64,000 nucleotides of DNA, taken from Naganishia liquefaciens. Its lineage: Eukaryota; Basidiomycota; Tremellomycetes; Filobasidiales; Filobasidiaceae. Made by a program: the position numbers and the translations under genes. Below the pieces are notes generated by a model that was not told where the DNA came from, did not search any database, and saw nothing but the letters and a program-made list of their open reading frames with translations. The stretch is taken from the NCBI GenBank assembly GCA_013423385.1, contig BLZA01000017.1, positions 62,001 to 126,000 of the forward strand. Reading direction: 5' to 3'. Below are positions 13,812 through 24,607 of this stretch, in pieces. Position 1 is the stretch's first letter; every line of letters starts with the position of its first letter.

Positions 13812-14026
13812 CTGACTCGGTGGCGGGCACGTGGGGCAGGCGGGGGAGCAGGGGCAGGGGCAGCTGGCAGGGGCAGCTGGCAGGGGCGCGTTCGCTGATG
13901 GACCCTGATAGTTCCCTGATGGAACACGCTCAGAGGTTTGCTTCCGCGCACCATGCCCCTTCTCATGTGACGCGCCCCCGTTCCCCCCTTCCTGCCCGCC
14001 TCTCCCTTCCCGCCCCGACGTCCACC
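13812..14026. promoter_or_regulatory. Divergent promoter DCS1 / UBR7-like
   Basis: 215 bp separate the two start codons, so both genes must be driven from here. It contains a short GC-rich tandem repeat around 13844-13888 (unit close to GGGCAGCTGGCAG, about two to three copies) and pyrimidine-rich tracts next to the UBR7-like start. The role is inferred only from gene orientation. Confidence 0.5.
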
Positions 14027-15518
14027 ATGTCCCGCCCCAGCCCCGCCCCGGACAGCATCACCACCCTGCCCGCCCACCTCGACGCCCAAGCAGCGCTCCG
14101 CCGCGAGGCACACGACTGGATGCCATACCGCGTCGATCAGTGTTCCTACGCGCGCGGGCCGCTCAGGCAGAGGATCTCGAGTTGTCGGACGTGCGGGACC
14201 GAGGATGCGCCCGTCGGGGTATGCGATGCGTGTGCCGTCAGCTGTCATGCGGGTGAGTCCCTCCCCGCGTTCCCCCCGATACAAACCCGCCCTAACCCCT
14301 AACCCCGTTCCTCGCTCGCAGAGCACGACCTCGTCGAACTCTTCACCCGCCGCGACTTTACATGCGACTGCCCGACCTCGCACCGCGCCCGATGTGCCCT
14401 CCTCGGCGCCGCCCAGCCGCGCAACACAGGCAACACGTACGGGCGGAATTTCCTCGGCGAGTTTTGTCGGTGTGAGCGCGGCAAGAGGTATGATCCGATG
14501 GACGAGGCCGAGAGCATGATAGAGTGTTTGGCGTGCCAGGATTGGTTTCATGAGAGTTGTCTGGTGCGTTCCGTGGGGGAAGCCCGTTGGAAAAGAGTCG
14601 GCTCTTACGCGACGGCCCGGCGCACCCTTTTTCCAGAACCTGCAAGACCCTTGCAACCCAATACCCGCGGACACGGACACCTCTTCCACCACCTCGTCAT
14701 CCACCATCGAATCCCCGCTTCTGCCCTCCACAGCCTACGCCCACCTCGTCTGTTCCGGATGCATCACCGCTCATCCGCTTCTCCAGAGGTATGCAGGCAC
14801 GCAAGGCTGGTGCATGGTCGTACCACGGGAGAATGTCGATCCGGCCGCGGCGCCAGAATGGGCGGAGAGGTGGGATGTCATTGGAAGGAGGGAACCATCG
14901 CCACCGTCGTCCACAAAACGCGCAAGATCCCCGCACGGATCACCTCTGGTCAAACGACCCCGTCTGTCCTCCTCCTCACCCACCGCCACGCCTCCCACCC
15001 CGACGTCCGCCGCCCCCAAACCATGCACCCTCCCCGCCCCGAACCCCCTCGCCCAACGCATCCTCGCCTCCTTCGCCGCCAGCGCCGCCGCCAACGCCGA
15101 CGCCGCCGTCCCCCCCTCCTCCTCCGCGCGCGCACGCGGCGACGTATTCCTCCTCCCCTCGGCACGTGAAAATATCTGTACATGCGCATCGGTACGTCCC
15201 CACCCCCGCTCCCCCCCCTCCCCCCCGCGGCCGCGTCCCTCCCTGGCACGACTGATGATGGGATCCATCCCCGCCGGTCGCCGGACAGTGCATGCCCGAC
15301 GTGCAAACACTGCCCTTTCCGCTCGAGGACGAACCGGAATACGAACCGGTTGAGGATTCCCCCGGTACGCTCCCCTGTCCCCCTCCTCCTCTCGTGGGAT
15401 TCCCGCTGATCCCCTCGCCCGCGTAGAACCGACCGAGGAAACACTCACGAGCCGCGCGTTTGAATCATTTCCCCGCGCGCAAACGATCGAAGCGCTGATG
15501 GCGTTCAACGCGATGAAG
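14027..15518 (+). CDS. UBR7: UBR7-like UBR-box/PHD E3 ligase, 3' end lost in gap
   Basis: UBR7 proteins are putative E3 ubiquitin ligases with an N-recognin UBR box followed by a PHD-like zinc finger; human UBR7 is linked to chromatin. Exons: 14027-14252, 14322-14563, 14637-15191, 15289-15364, 15427 to the gap at 15519, which give at least 397 codons. The UBR box is Cys/His-rich (SCRTCGTEDAPVGVCDAC, then FTCDCPTSHRARC). The PHD-like part includes GEFCRCERGKRYDP and MIECLACQDWFHESC. The C-terminal UBR7 hallmark GDVFL...CTCASCM is rebuilt across the exon 3/4 junction. A low-complexity, Pro/Ser/Ala-rich linker follows the finger. The last residues before the Ns read MAFNAMK, a helical tail. I could not find the true stop after the gap. 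Confidence 0.85.
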
Positions 15519-15528
15519 NNNNNNNNNN
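15519..15528. other. Assembly gap (10 N)
   Basis: Ten Ns followed at once by a run of about 15 G. The exact number of Ns is typical of an unsized or nominal gap. It interrupts the end of the UBR7-like gene. Confidence 0.99.
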
Positions 15529-17867
15529 CCCGGGGGGGGGGGGGGGCGGGAGAGGCGGAAAAACCAAGTTGTATGCTATCGGTCGTTGTACACTCACATG
15601 TCGATTCCAGTACACGGGATCTTGTAGTGTTGAAGACAGCCCGAGGTGGCGGGTAGTGCATCAAGGGGTACGAATGGCCGGGGATTGTCATGACGTGCCG
15701 GTTGGCGATCAAGCGGCGCGTTAGCTGCGGTTAACAAGAGGAATATGCGGGATGTGAGGGGTGCTGATTGGATCGAGCTATATCCCTGGGAGGAAGGGAA
15801 AGATGGTCATTCCACCCCGTAAAGCTAGCTGTACAGTGTGTTCCCCTTTTTCGGACTGCAGGGCAGTTGATCTCCGGATCTCATGGCGCGAGCCATTGGA
15901 CGTGCTTTCTAACCTTCGCGCAACTTTCACTTGCTTTCGGGTAAAATGTAGACTAGCACGGGACGCAAGAGCGCTCGCGTTTTAGGCATCTGCCGCAGAA
16001 ATGTGGTCTGTATTCCATCTGCTTCCTTTGTGGCGAAGCCTGGGAAGATTATGGAATTTGAGCAAGTAGGAAAGCGCACCATGGGCTTGCGCATGGTTGG
16101 TACGGGGACAGTGGCTTTTGGAAAGACGGTGGAACACCTCGAGCGACAGTCGGAACAACATGAGTTGTTCTTGCGGATAGCTTCGGAGTGACATCGTCAA
16201 AGGAAGATCTCAAGGCTTCTCATTAACGAAAGAGGCCAATACAATGTCTTTTGGGTGGAATAGCTGGAATGCAGAGCCACGGCGGCTATTCGCCACTTTT
16301 CGTACAATTTTCAAGACTTCCAAATCATCATATAGCGCACCGTTCGAGCACGACTGATCGACTTGCTCTGGCTCGATTATGACAGAACATTGTTCATCTA
16401 ACGAGCCGATTCATCACTTCGTACTATCTTTTCAGAGAAAGGACAACAAGCTTCCCTAAGTCCACAGCAAAACTCGTCATGATATCCAAGCATTTTACCA
16501 GATTTACAGGCTAGGAAGGCTCAGGCTATCTTCTCTGCTTACGTAATGGCAGAGGCTGATAACGACAGTTCTGTGCGGGTAGACGAGCATCCAGACTTGC
16601 AAGACCCCAATCAAGGCTCCACAGCCTCTCTTCATGACGCCTCGAATCCGGCGCACTAGTGCAGCATGCCGGGGGAGCGGTCAGGGCAGGAACGCACCGT
16701 TCATGGCATCCTCCGAGCTCTTCCAAGTTGATGATTCCCGTTGTAGAGTACCAAACATATACACGATAGTACGTAATCCAAACCCCATCTTTTTGGTCGC
16801 GATTTTGTTATAGATTGTCGACAATGTACATTCCTGGATGAGCGGTGTAACAAGACAGTCAAACTAGCTGAAATGACGGTTTGTAGATCGGGTATCACGG
16901 ATCTCATCCTGTCAAGCATGTCTCTTCCCCATTGTTCGTTCCCATTTCTCTGTTTGTCTGGGACGATTTAGCTTGCACTGCACTCCATTGCTTCGGTCAG
17001 GAGACTATATCCTGGCAACAAAAGCCCGGGAGGGCCTGCTTCCCTAGAGACATAACACGAGGCTGATATGGAGTTCCAAAGGAGGAAGCTGGTGATTTAC
17101 GTGATTGTATTTTCGACTCGCGTCTCAAATGATCCACTCAGGGGGTGGAACCTGAGTCCTCGGGCAAGCGCTCTTTCTTTTTCTTTCTTGAAGAGGAGAT
17201 AATCTCACTGGGGCGCACTTCCTTTTTGATATTCACAAGCAGAATGGCAAAAATACAAACCGGAGATATTTGAACGCAGGAATGTACTGCTAGTACTGAG
17301 TTCCGAGATTGGCGGACCGGATGTCACATCATCTGCGACGGAGTCAAAGCCTTTCCGTACGGTAGCTCGCTGACGATCTTTACATTTCACCGCTTTCAGA
17401 GGCCTCCGCAAATCCAAAGGGTGTCTTTTCAGGAGATGAAGTGTAGCGTATAACATAGGCAGTCACAGCCTCAACGGGAAGATATAATCGTTGAAAATAA
17501 CGCCCGGCTTTCTTTTGAGAGATTTAGTGGGAGTGCACTGAGTCCGCCGAGCCATCTCTTGATGGCGGTGCAGATGGACCTGCGACACGTGAAAGGAAAG
17601 TTAGCGAGGAGCTTTGTAATGTCACTTATGTACCAATAGGGGACCAGGATGTCAAAGGAAGTTGATCGGGGCTGTGACCTTAGCAAGCTACAATGTCCTC
17701 CGTTCATGTATGACCTCGCCCCGCTCTGATATCAAGGGCTATATTTTGCCTACAAAAAAAGGACGGGAAGTGTCAACATGGCAAGTCGGTATTGACTATT
17801 GTAGCTTCAATCGCAGAATACTAATCGATCAAGAACCATTATCAACCAGTGACATTCAGACGATATC
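15529..17867. other. Gene-poor stretch
   Basis: About 2.3 kb with only short, mutually overlapping frames of up to about 85 codons on both strands and no recognisable domain. The remaining 3' end of the UBR7-like gene probably lies at its left edge; a plausible acceptor, TTCCAG, ends at 15610. No transposon ends or tandem repeats were noticed. Confidence 0.5.
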
Positions 17868-18608
17868 ATGCCTTTGCGAGAGCCACACTACCCCGTCGCG
17901 GGAAATCGGAACAATCCGTCATTCAATGGCGATGCCCGGTGGGCAATTGCGCAATCTCAGACCCGTTGTCAGGCTCCGTCCAAAGCCCTCCAGACTGAGA
18001 GGAAGATCTTGAATAGTCCGAACGGTAATATAGGAGGTGAAGAAGGGTCAAGGGGTATACTCAACGGTAAACGGCCCCCATCTCAAGGTATTCCCATACG
18101 AACGGCTCGCAGCCGACATAAGAGGAAAGGACCGTATCCTTCTTCATACAATTCGATACACAACAGTTTCAGCATTCATGGATCAGACCTGCGTAAGACC
18201 GCGACTCTTAATTGGTACCAAGCTCATGAAGGCACGCTCGCTAACACTGACAAGGGAAGCTACATTGAGCCAAGACCTCAGCGTCACAGCATGGGTTTTA
18301 AGAGCGAAGACGGTTGTACCTTACAACAAGCGTCGCTTGGTACACAGTATGGCCCAGGCGAATCCACTTCTACCGGCGAGACGAGGAGCAATCGGACCTC
18401 GGCTGAAATTGGCCTACAAGCGCTTTCCAATGCCACCATGAATTATTCAATGCTTAAAGACGACCGGCCCTCTATGAAGCTCACGCCAGAGGAACGGTTG
18501 CTACGGGTACAAGGCTTGACACGTGCGTTACTAGAGGCTGTAGATGTCGGTTCCGAACACAGTCAACCAGTTTCCTCTTATAACGATAGTGTTGGAAGGA
18601 CGTGGTAG
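17868..18608 (+). CDS. Orphan hydrophilic protein (uncertain)
   Basis: Single uninterrupted frame of 246 codons in an otherwise gene-poor block, with ATG at 17868 and stop TAG before 18609. The product is rich in Ser, Asn, Gly, Arg and Thr and lacks membrane segments. It looks disordered except for a possible C-terminal helix (residues about 205-228, with LTPEERLLRVQGLTRALLEA). I recognise no family. Its length, in a region where other frames are short, is the main support. It could be a lineage-specific gene or a chance frame. Confidence 0.4.
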   Translation: MPLREPHYPVAGNRNNPSFNGDARWAIAQSQTRCQAPSKALQTERKILNSPNGNIGGEEGSRGILNGKRPPSQGIPIRTARSRHKRKGPYPSSYNSIHNSFSIHGSDLRKTATLNWYQAHEGTLANTDKGSYIEPRPQRHSMGFKSEDGCTLQQASLGTQYGPGESTSTGETRSNRTSAEIGLQALSNATMNYSMLKDDRPSMKLTPEERLLRVQGLTRALLEAVDVGSEHSQPVSSYNDSVGRTW

Positions 18609-18692
18609 CTGGGGCGAGTACATCTCTTGGTCATAAGGTACATTTCAGTTGTCCCTTTGCATGTAATTTCAAAATAATGTAATACTTAGCTT

Positions 18693-18740
18693 GTTCCTTT
18701 CTCAGTGAGTTCCTTTCTCAGTGAGTTCCTTTCTCAGTGA
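18693..18740. repeat. 16-bp tandem repeat, three copies
   Basis: Three perfect head-to-tail copies of GTTCCTTTCTCAGTGA, directly downstream of the orphan frame. No function is visible. Confidence 0.95.
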
Positions 18741-19055
18741 GAACGTGGGCCATTCCTGAGCAGGGATCCGGTCAAATACCACGTCAGGAATTTTGTGACC
18801 AAGAGTGCGCGATGTTCAGAGCGGAAGGGGAGCAGCGGAGGAGACAATGCTCTTCCTCATATCAAGGTGGTAACAGACTGCTGGCATCCCATATTACTGA
18901 AAGTGCCCGCCCTCTTCTCCAGATGTCCGTTTTCGCCCCGTGTCGAACAGTTGGGGGATCGACGATATCATCATACACTTGCGATAAAAAGGGAGCGAAA
19001 TGACTTCATGGAGACCGCCGACTATCATGAAAGCTACGGCTAAGTTTTCCTGAGC

Positions 19056-20382
19056 CTACAACTCATTCTCCTCTGCATCAATTAAAAGTCCCAACCCACC
19101 CGAATCCTTTCGGTTCAACTCGTGAATCTCATCAAAGTATCCTCGGTCCACTGGCTCCTGACTCCCCGCCAACGCTGACAATGCGTAAAACGGCGTCAAG
19201 AGGGGTGTTTCTCTCGGCGAAGACGATGTCAGTGATGCCGCCGGACAGGACTCTGGCGAATCCGTCATTTCATCGCTTTCCCGCTCCATCATCATCGCCT
19301 CAAAGCGACCGCCCGATTCGGTTCCCGCTGCTATTGCTGTTCCATCGCTTGAGAAAGTCATCGCCTCCTGCGCCGTCTCCGTTACCGATTCCTTGGTGGC
19401 AAGCTCCCGAAGGCGGCATCTCCTCAGATGACCCTTGATACCGCCGATAAACCACATGGCGTGCATTGGGAACGCCGCCAAAAGTAAGACACCCGGCATC
19501 CGACTACCCACTACGGCTCTTCCCGTCTTTCCAAATCCAGCGGTCTCCGATACGAACGGCAGACGCGTCAAGCTAGAAGTCGAGACGGTGAATGATAAGA
19601 TCATATAGCAGTGAAAGGCGATCCTTGTCAGGAAGAACAGGACGAGGAAGACGCGGTCGTGGCGGAATCGCATTGGCCAAAGCGTAGAAAGCCCAAGATG
19701 AAACGTCGGAATCTATACTCAAGACGATCAACCGAACGGTGAACCTTGACGTGAGAATGCTACGTACCTCCATGATAGCCGCCAGCATGAAAAGACCCGA
19801 GTAGTGGGTTCTGTCAAGATGAAACATGATTGCGATATAGGCACTGCGGTACGGAGCTAGAATCAATCAATGTCACACAGCGCTCAGACGCCGGTGACGC
19901 ACAGATGATGTACCCATCCGGTGAGGACGCCTATCTGATCGCGATACACAACGCTCCCGATCAGGAGCTGAATCAGATCGACAAAGTCAGTCCTCTAGTT
20001 TCGATCATGCATGAGCAGGCTTACATCCGCTGCAACCAGTCCATTGTGAGTACCTCTTTCCCTCCCACAGCAAGTCTCACCTACCGATAAGATACGACCG
20101 GAAGAAGACCGTCCCATATCTTGCCACCCGATCCGCCGCTTCTGAAATCACCCCTTCGAATCCAAACATCCGCCCCGCATCAGATCCGGTGATCCATGTA
20201 TATACAAACCAGAGACTGAGAAGCGACATGATTCCCGATGAGATCGTCGATAGGATATATGACTTTTGCTTCGGGGTCTTGAAGGCGTGATGGGCTGTTG
20301 CATAGATCAAGGTGAAGGTGATGAGGAGAAATGCCGTAGCGTGTCCGATGGACAGGTCTGCAGGCCATTCTTGAGGCATCAT
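19056..20382 (-). CDS. TLC-domain multi-pass membrane protein
   Basis: Predicted 366-aa integral membrane protein of the TRAM-LAG1-CLN8 (TLC) type. Exons: 20382-20085, 20029-20025, 19967-19903, 19843-19768, 19712-19056. At least five hydrophobic segments are visible: FLLITFTLIYATAHHA near the start, LSLWFVYTW, YLIADLLIGSVVYRDQIG, GLFMLAAIMEIPTF, and VFLVLFFLTRIAFHCY with a further one after it. The motif LTGWVHH, rebuilt across exon 3/4, is the conserved TLC core. The C-terminal third is hydrophilic and acidic. Exon 2 is only 5 nt (CGGAT). Without it the frame and the motif YLIADLLIG cannot be joined. The substrate is unknown. TLC relatives include ceramide synthases and lipid regulators, but the ceramide-synthase Lag1p signature is not evident, so I keep the call generic. 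The ATG at 20382 is the first of two adjacent ATGs. Confidence 0.82.
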
Positions 20383-20834
20383 GGCGATTCGCAAGTTGCT
20401 GAAGGGTTAGAGTGGTATGTTTGCGTGTCCAAACGTCGATATGATGCCGTCACGGGTGAATCAGCTGGTGAATCTCCGATGCATCACATCCCGAGCCAAG
20501 GTGAACCAATCCCCCATACCGATACCGATCTGAGCCCTCCATCCTCCCTTTGTGCTCTCATCCTTTCTGTCAACAACAAGAAACGTGTCTCATCCTGGCA
20601 AGCCCATCTCGGACAACGCCGATCGTCGCATATTGGACGTGGAAGGACATGCTCGCCACCAAAACACCAGGTTTGCGCATGAGGGGATATGGTACTCGTC
20701 TTCTCCTGCGGTACATAATCACATTCCACCTACACATCCTCCCTGTCCAAGCCTGTCACAAGAAATCGCCGTCAAAACGCCATCATCCCCACACCCTGCC
20801 TGTCTGCCCTAAAGGCAAATGCTCGCGGAACGCC
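20383..20834. other. Intergenic, OMA1 3' side to TLC gene 5' side
   Basis: About 450 bp between two minus-strand genes; it should contain the TLC gene promoter and the OMA1 3' UTR. If the last OMA1 intron is wrong, OMA1 would end at 20888 instead. Nothing else was recognised. Confidence 0.5.
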
Positions 20835-22661
20835 TCAAACTGCGATGTTGAATCCCCGCATGGACTGGCGGCACGAACGTCCAGTGCCTATCCGAAAGGC
20901 AGCAAAGTCAGGAAAGATCTGGCGCATCCTTGATGAGGACCCGACATAACGCAACGTACTTCGGACATCCATTTCTCCAGAGCCTGACAGACACGAAAAT
21001 CAGCATCTCCTTCGCTCGGTGATAGAGACTTGACCCTCACCTTGATCCGCTTCGCATTCGCCGGATGTGTCGACAGGAAATCCACATTCGCAACGCCGCC
21101 GCCTCCGCTGCCCTTTTCGGATTCCGACATGCGGGTCCACATTCTATGGGACACAACCAGTCAACCGATGAATGCAGCAACCCGCTCAGAGTACTCACCG
21201 TGTTGATTCTCTGGGATCAAAGCAAGCTCGACTAGACGCAATGCGATCAGTCTGATTTTCACACGCACAAAAGTCACACGTACGCCATGAGTTGTACCCC
21301 AATATGATCCGCCTCGCTCTCTGCTTTTCGCGAGTTCGGAAGTCTGTCGTGGCGGCTTCGGATCAGCGGTTGCTTCATCCAGCGATTAGACGCATGAAAC
21401 TCACTGCAGAAGGAACGTCAAGAGCAGTCTACTGACGCCCATGTCAAGACCCAGGGCCTCGAGGACATAGCCAAGAACAAAGAGGACCTATTGAAAAATG
21501 AAGTTAGCAGAGGCAAGAACAATAGCGCGGACTGAAGAAGAAACACCTTCAAAGACGACATTCGTTCGGCGGAATGTCGAGCAACTGGCAGGGAGGACAA
21601 TCAGATGGCTTCATTTACCTCAATCATGATACTCGCCTTGATGCGCAACCTCTGTGATCCAATATATTCGTTAGAATCCCCGTAACATTAGAGCCAATCA
21701 AGACGTACCATGTCCCAACACGCTTGCAAGCCCGTCGTCATTCTTGCAAACAGGCAAAATTCCCGTGAATACAAAGATTTTTCCGCCTGCACGAAGATGA
21801 GCAAACATTGCGCGTTGCCTAGTTTCAAACGTACCGGGAAGAACAAAGGCGTTCTTGGTGGCGTCGTCTTTGATGACATAGACCTGCTAAACTATCAGCC
21901 CATCGGCTTATAAGCTGCCAAGTCGTACCCACCTCCCATTCGATATCCTTCCGCCTCTCTCCGCCCCTCGAAAGCGTCGCCTGACCCTCCCCACCGCCAA
22001 ACAACCCTTCCTCCTCCGCTCCTCCCCAAATACTAATCTTTGGCAACGCCTCCATCAGTCCCGCCTCCTTCATCTTTCCCAATCCGTTCGCCTCCACCAC
22101 CCGCCGTGCGACTTCCCTGACTCTACGTGATGTCGGATGATGCGGGGATAAGAGCGCGCCCTGATACTGCGCGAGCGTTTCTTGCTGGACTTGTAAGCCC
22201 ATGGCGGTCTCTTGATCTTCAGAGACGTCGATGAACCGGAGTCGGCCGGTCTCTGGGACACGTTCGAGACTGCGCGCGAGACGTCAGAGCCGTCGCGGCC
22301 AAGATGCAAGGGACACTTACTGTGCGATGTAGTATATCGTCGCGCCGCCGAGGCCTGTCTGGAGATATCAGCGTTCCCGCATATCACGCAGCGATGCGTA
22401 CATACCAACGCCCGCAATGACCAAGCCCCTGTCCCCGCCAAATCTTCTTTTCAACCTCAAGACAATAGGATTATTAGAATTGATAAACCCCTTGCCCGGT
22501 CCTTGACTCCGCGGCGGCTCGAACCCCGGCGGCGGAAGACGCCCGCCGAAGCGTTCGTATTTCGCGTGAATGGGCCGGGTTGTGTGTATAGGACGTATTG
22601 GACGGACAGGGCATGGTGGACGTATGCCGATGCGGACGACGGGGCGGATGAAGCGCTGCAT
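20835..22661 (-). CDS. OMA1: OMA1 mitochondrial inner-membrane zinc protease
   Basis: M48 metallopeptidase that degrades or processes inner-membrane proteins under stress (family knowledge). Thirteen inferred exons: 22661-22406, 22354-22321, 22269-21933, 21883-21835, 21786-21709, 21651-21637, 21584-21547, 21487-21405, 21343-21284, 21231-21199, 21143-21041, 20983-20960, 20918-20835. They give about 397 aa. The Arg-rich N-terminus (MQRFIRPVVRIGIRPPCPVR) fits a mitochondrial presequence. After it come TKNAFVLPGGKIFVFTGIL, the zinc motif HEVAH (about residues 251-255) continuing VARHSAERMS, the third-ligand region SRKAESEADHIG, and FLSTHPANAKRIK. All were rebuilt across introns. Exon 6 is 15 nt and is followed by a GC-AG intron. 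The last intron (20959-20919, 41 nt) is uncertain; reading through it ends the protein at 20888. The SDR gene's stop lies 144 bp upstream. Confidence 0.9.
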
Positions 22662-22805
22662 GATGCCAAGATGGGATGCCAGAATATCAGGATCACCATC
22701 TTCACTGGCATTTCATCTCATTTCATTTCATCTTGTCCGGCATGCATTTCTCGATCGCAGATGACGTCACCCTCTCGGCCTATATCCTTCTTCCCTTGCC
22801 GTACC

Positions 22806-24607
22806 CTAAGCCGTTCGGTGGTCCTTGACATGGCTCTCGTCAAACTTCTCCTGCAGCGACTTGTACATATCCTCCAAGCACACCATCAATTCGGTATAAT
22901 CAATACCCAGCACCTTGTGCGCCTTTTCGCCGCTAAACACATTCGCCTTGGCATTGATCTCCTTGCCCGTGCCCGGCTTGCCACGGGGCACCTTGTCGAG
23001 TGCGGGGCCGGGGAAGGCGTGGATGATATCAACGACGTCTTGGCCGTTGAAGGGACCGTTGGAGGTGATGAATCGGTTTCCACCAGCAGCAGGGACCGTG
23101 AGGGCTTTGTAGTGTGCGAGGGCGACGTCGCGGACCTGAAGAGGACGGGCGGATCAGCGTTCCGTAGTGTATCACGAAAGATACCAGACTCACATCAACC
23201 CAGTTTCCAGATGATTCCTTCAAGTCATCGTCCGTCTTCTTGCCCTCGATGTAGGACCAGAAGTTGGCGACCGAGGTGCTGGTTTTCACATTAGCGACAT
23301 TTCCTCCTTTGAAAGCGTGCATCTCACTTCAGGTTTTCCGGCGAATCGACTTGGTGTATGATAGGACCAAATACCTGCACTGGATGGTCAGCTATGACAT
23401 TCCGACTAGTCAAGATGAGACTCACCAGAGGCGGGTTGATGGTGGCAAAATCCCATGAGGGCTTGTTCTCCTCCATAAACTCTGCAAAACGATCAGCAAG
23501 AGCGTCCCAAAATCGACAGCCTGTTCTGTTACTCACTCCATGCGGCCCTCTCCGCCAACGTCTAGCAGAAAATCAACATTGCTTGCCAACGCAAACGCAA
23601 ACCGTTAAAGCGGCATACCTTACTAGCCCGGTACTTGTCACTTCCCGGCGCATCGACGCCCTTCTCTTCAACAACCTTGGGCGAATACTCGTTCCAGTCG
23701 CGCTCGTCCATCGTGTACGGCGGTCCATTAGCGTGTTGTTCGCCTCGCGGGTTGGGATCGACGACAGCTGCGACGGACGAGGTGATGACGAGGCGTTTTA
23801 GGTGCGGGCTGAGCGATTGCCGCAAGGGGGTTTCGACGAAAGACAGCAGTCAAGCAAAAGAATATAGACTCAGCGTTCAAGAACCGAAAAACCGGCGCTC
23901 TTGTTGCACGTACTTGTTCTTCAAGGCACTTCGCATGACATTCACCGTGCCCTCGATTGCCGGCTTCAGAAGCTCATCGTGCGTTTGGGCATCGAGGTAG
24001 AACGGGCTGGCGGTGTGGGCGATACCTTCGACGCCCTTGACGGCTTCGTCGAATGCGTTGGGCTGAGCGGATTTGAGGATTCGGCGAGGGAGAAGCATTG
24101 CAAGGCGGAAGAATAGAGATAGATTGGAGCAAATGCTCAGCCATACCTATGGCGACCAAAAACGAAACCCTCGACTCACGTCTGCGATATCTTCCACGAT
24201 GACATACTCAAACTGCCCAACACCCTTGAACAGATTCTTCAAATACTCTCCCTTTTCCTTGGATCGGACTGTGCCTCGGACTTTATGGCCGTTGCAAAGC
24301 AGAGTCGAACAGAGGTGGGCGGCTAGAAAAGCAAGAGGCGTTTAGCTTTTATCGCTGAGGCAATGTTTCAAAGGGTATGGGTAGCCTTTCCATGAGGCGC
24401 CACGGTCATCATCGTCTGCGCAAGTCTAGGTGCAACATCTCAACCCATCTCCATTCAAGCCTTCTCCCCGATCTGTGTCGATCCCCATAGCCATCGTCTT
24501 CTTCCTGCCATCCTTATCGCATGAATCCTGCAGACACGCCGAGACTCACCGATGAAACCGCTCGCACCGGTGACGAGGACGAGGGATCCTTCTTGAATTG
24601 CTGGCAT
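22806..24607 (-). CDS. NAD(P)H-dependent extended SDR reductase (GRE2/DFR type)
   Basis: 360-aa extended short-chain dehydrogenase of the dihydroflavonol-reductase / Gre2 methylglyoxal-reductase group, a cytosolic carbonyl reductase; the true substrate is unknown. Nine exons: 24607-24550, 24322-24180, 24062-23914, 23808-23619, 23561-23537, 23481-23426, 23374-23328, 23278-23194, 23135-22806. The N-terminal Rossmann motif is VTGASGFIGA. VRGTVRS fits the usual NADPH-selecting Arg. The active site shows VITSSVAAV for Ser and YRASK for the Tyr-x3-Lys. The C-terminal part carries NPPLVFGP. Intron 1 is 227 nt, unusually long for this window; exon 5 is only 25 nt. The start is the ATG of MPAIQEGS. 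Confidence 0.9.

Noticed and set aside
14771-15712. 313-codon minus-strand frame across the N gap
   Set aside because: It is antisense to the UBR7-like gene and crosses unknown bases; composition is that of a shadow of GC-rich coding DNA.
22212-23294. 360-codon plus-strand frame
   Set aside because: Antisense to OMA1 and the SDR gene and crosses their introns.
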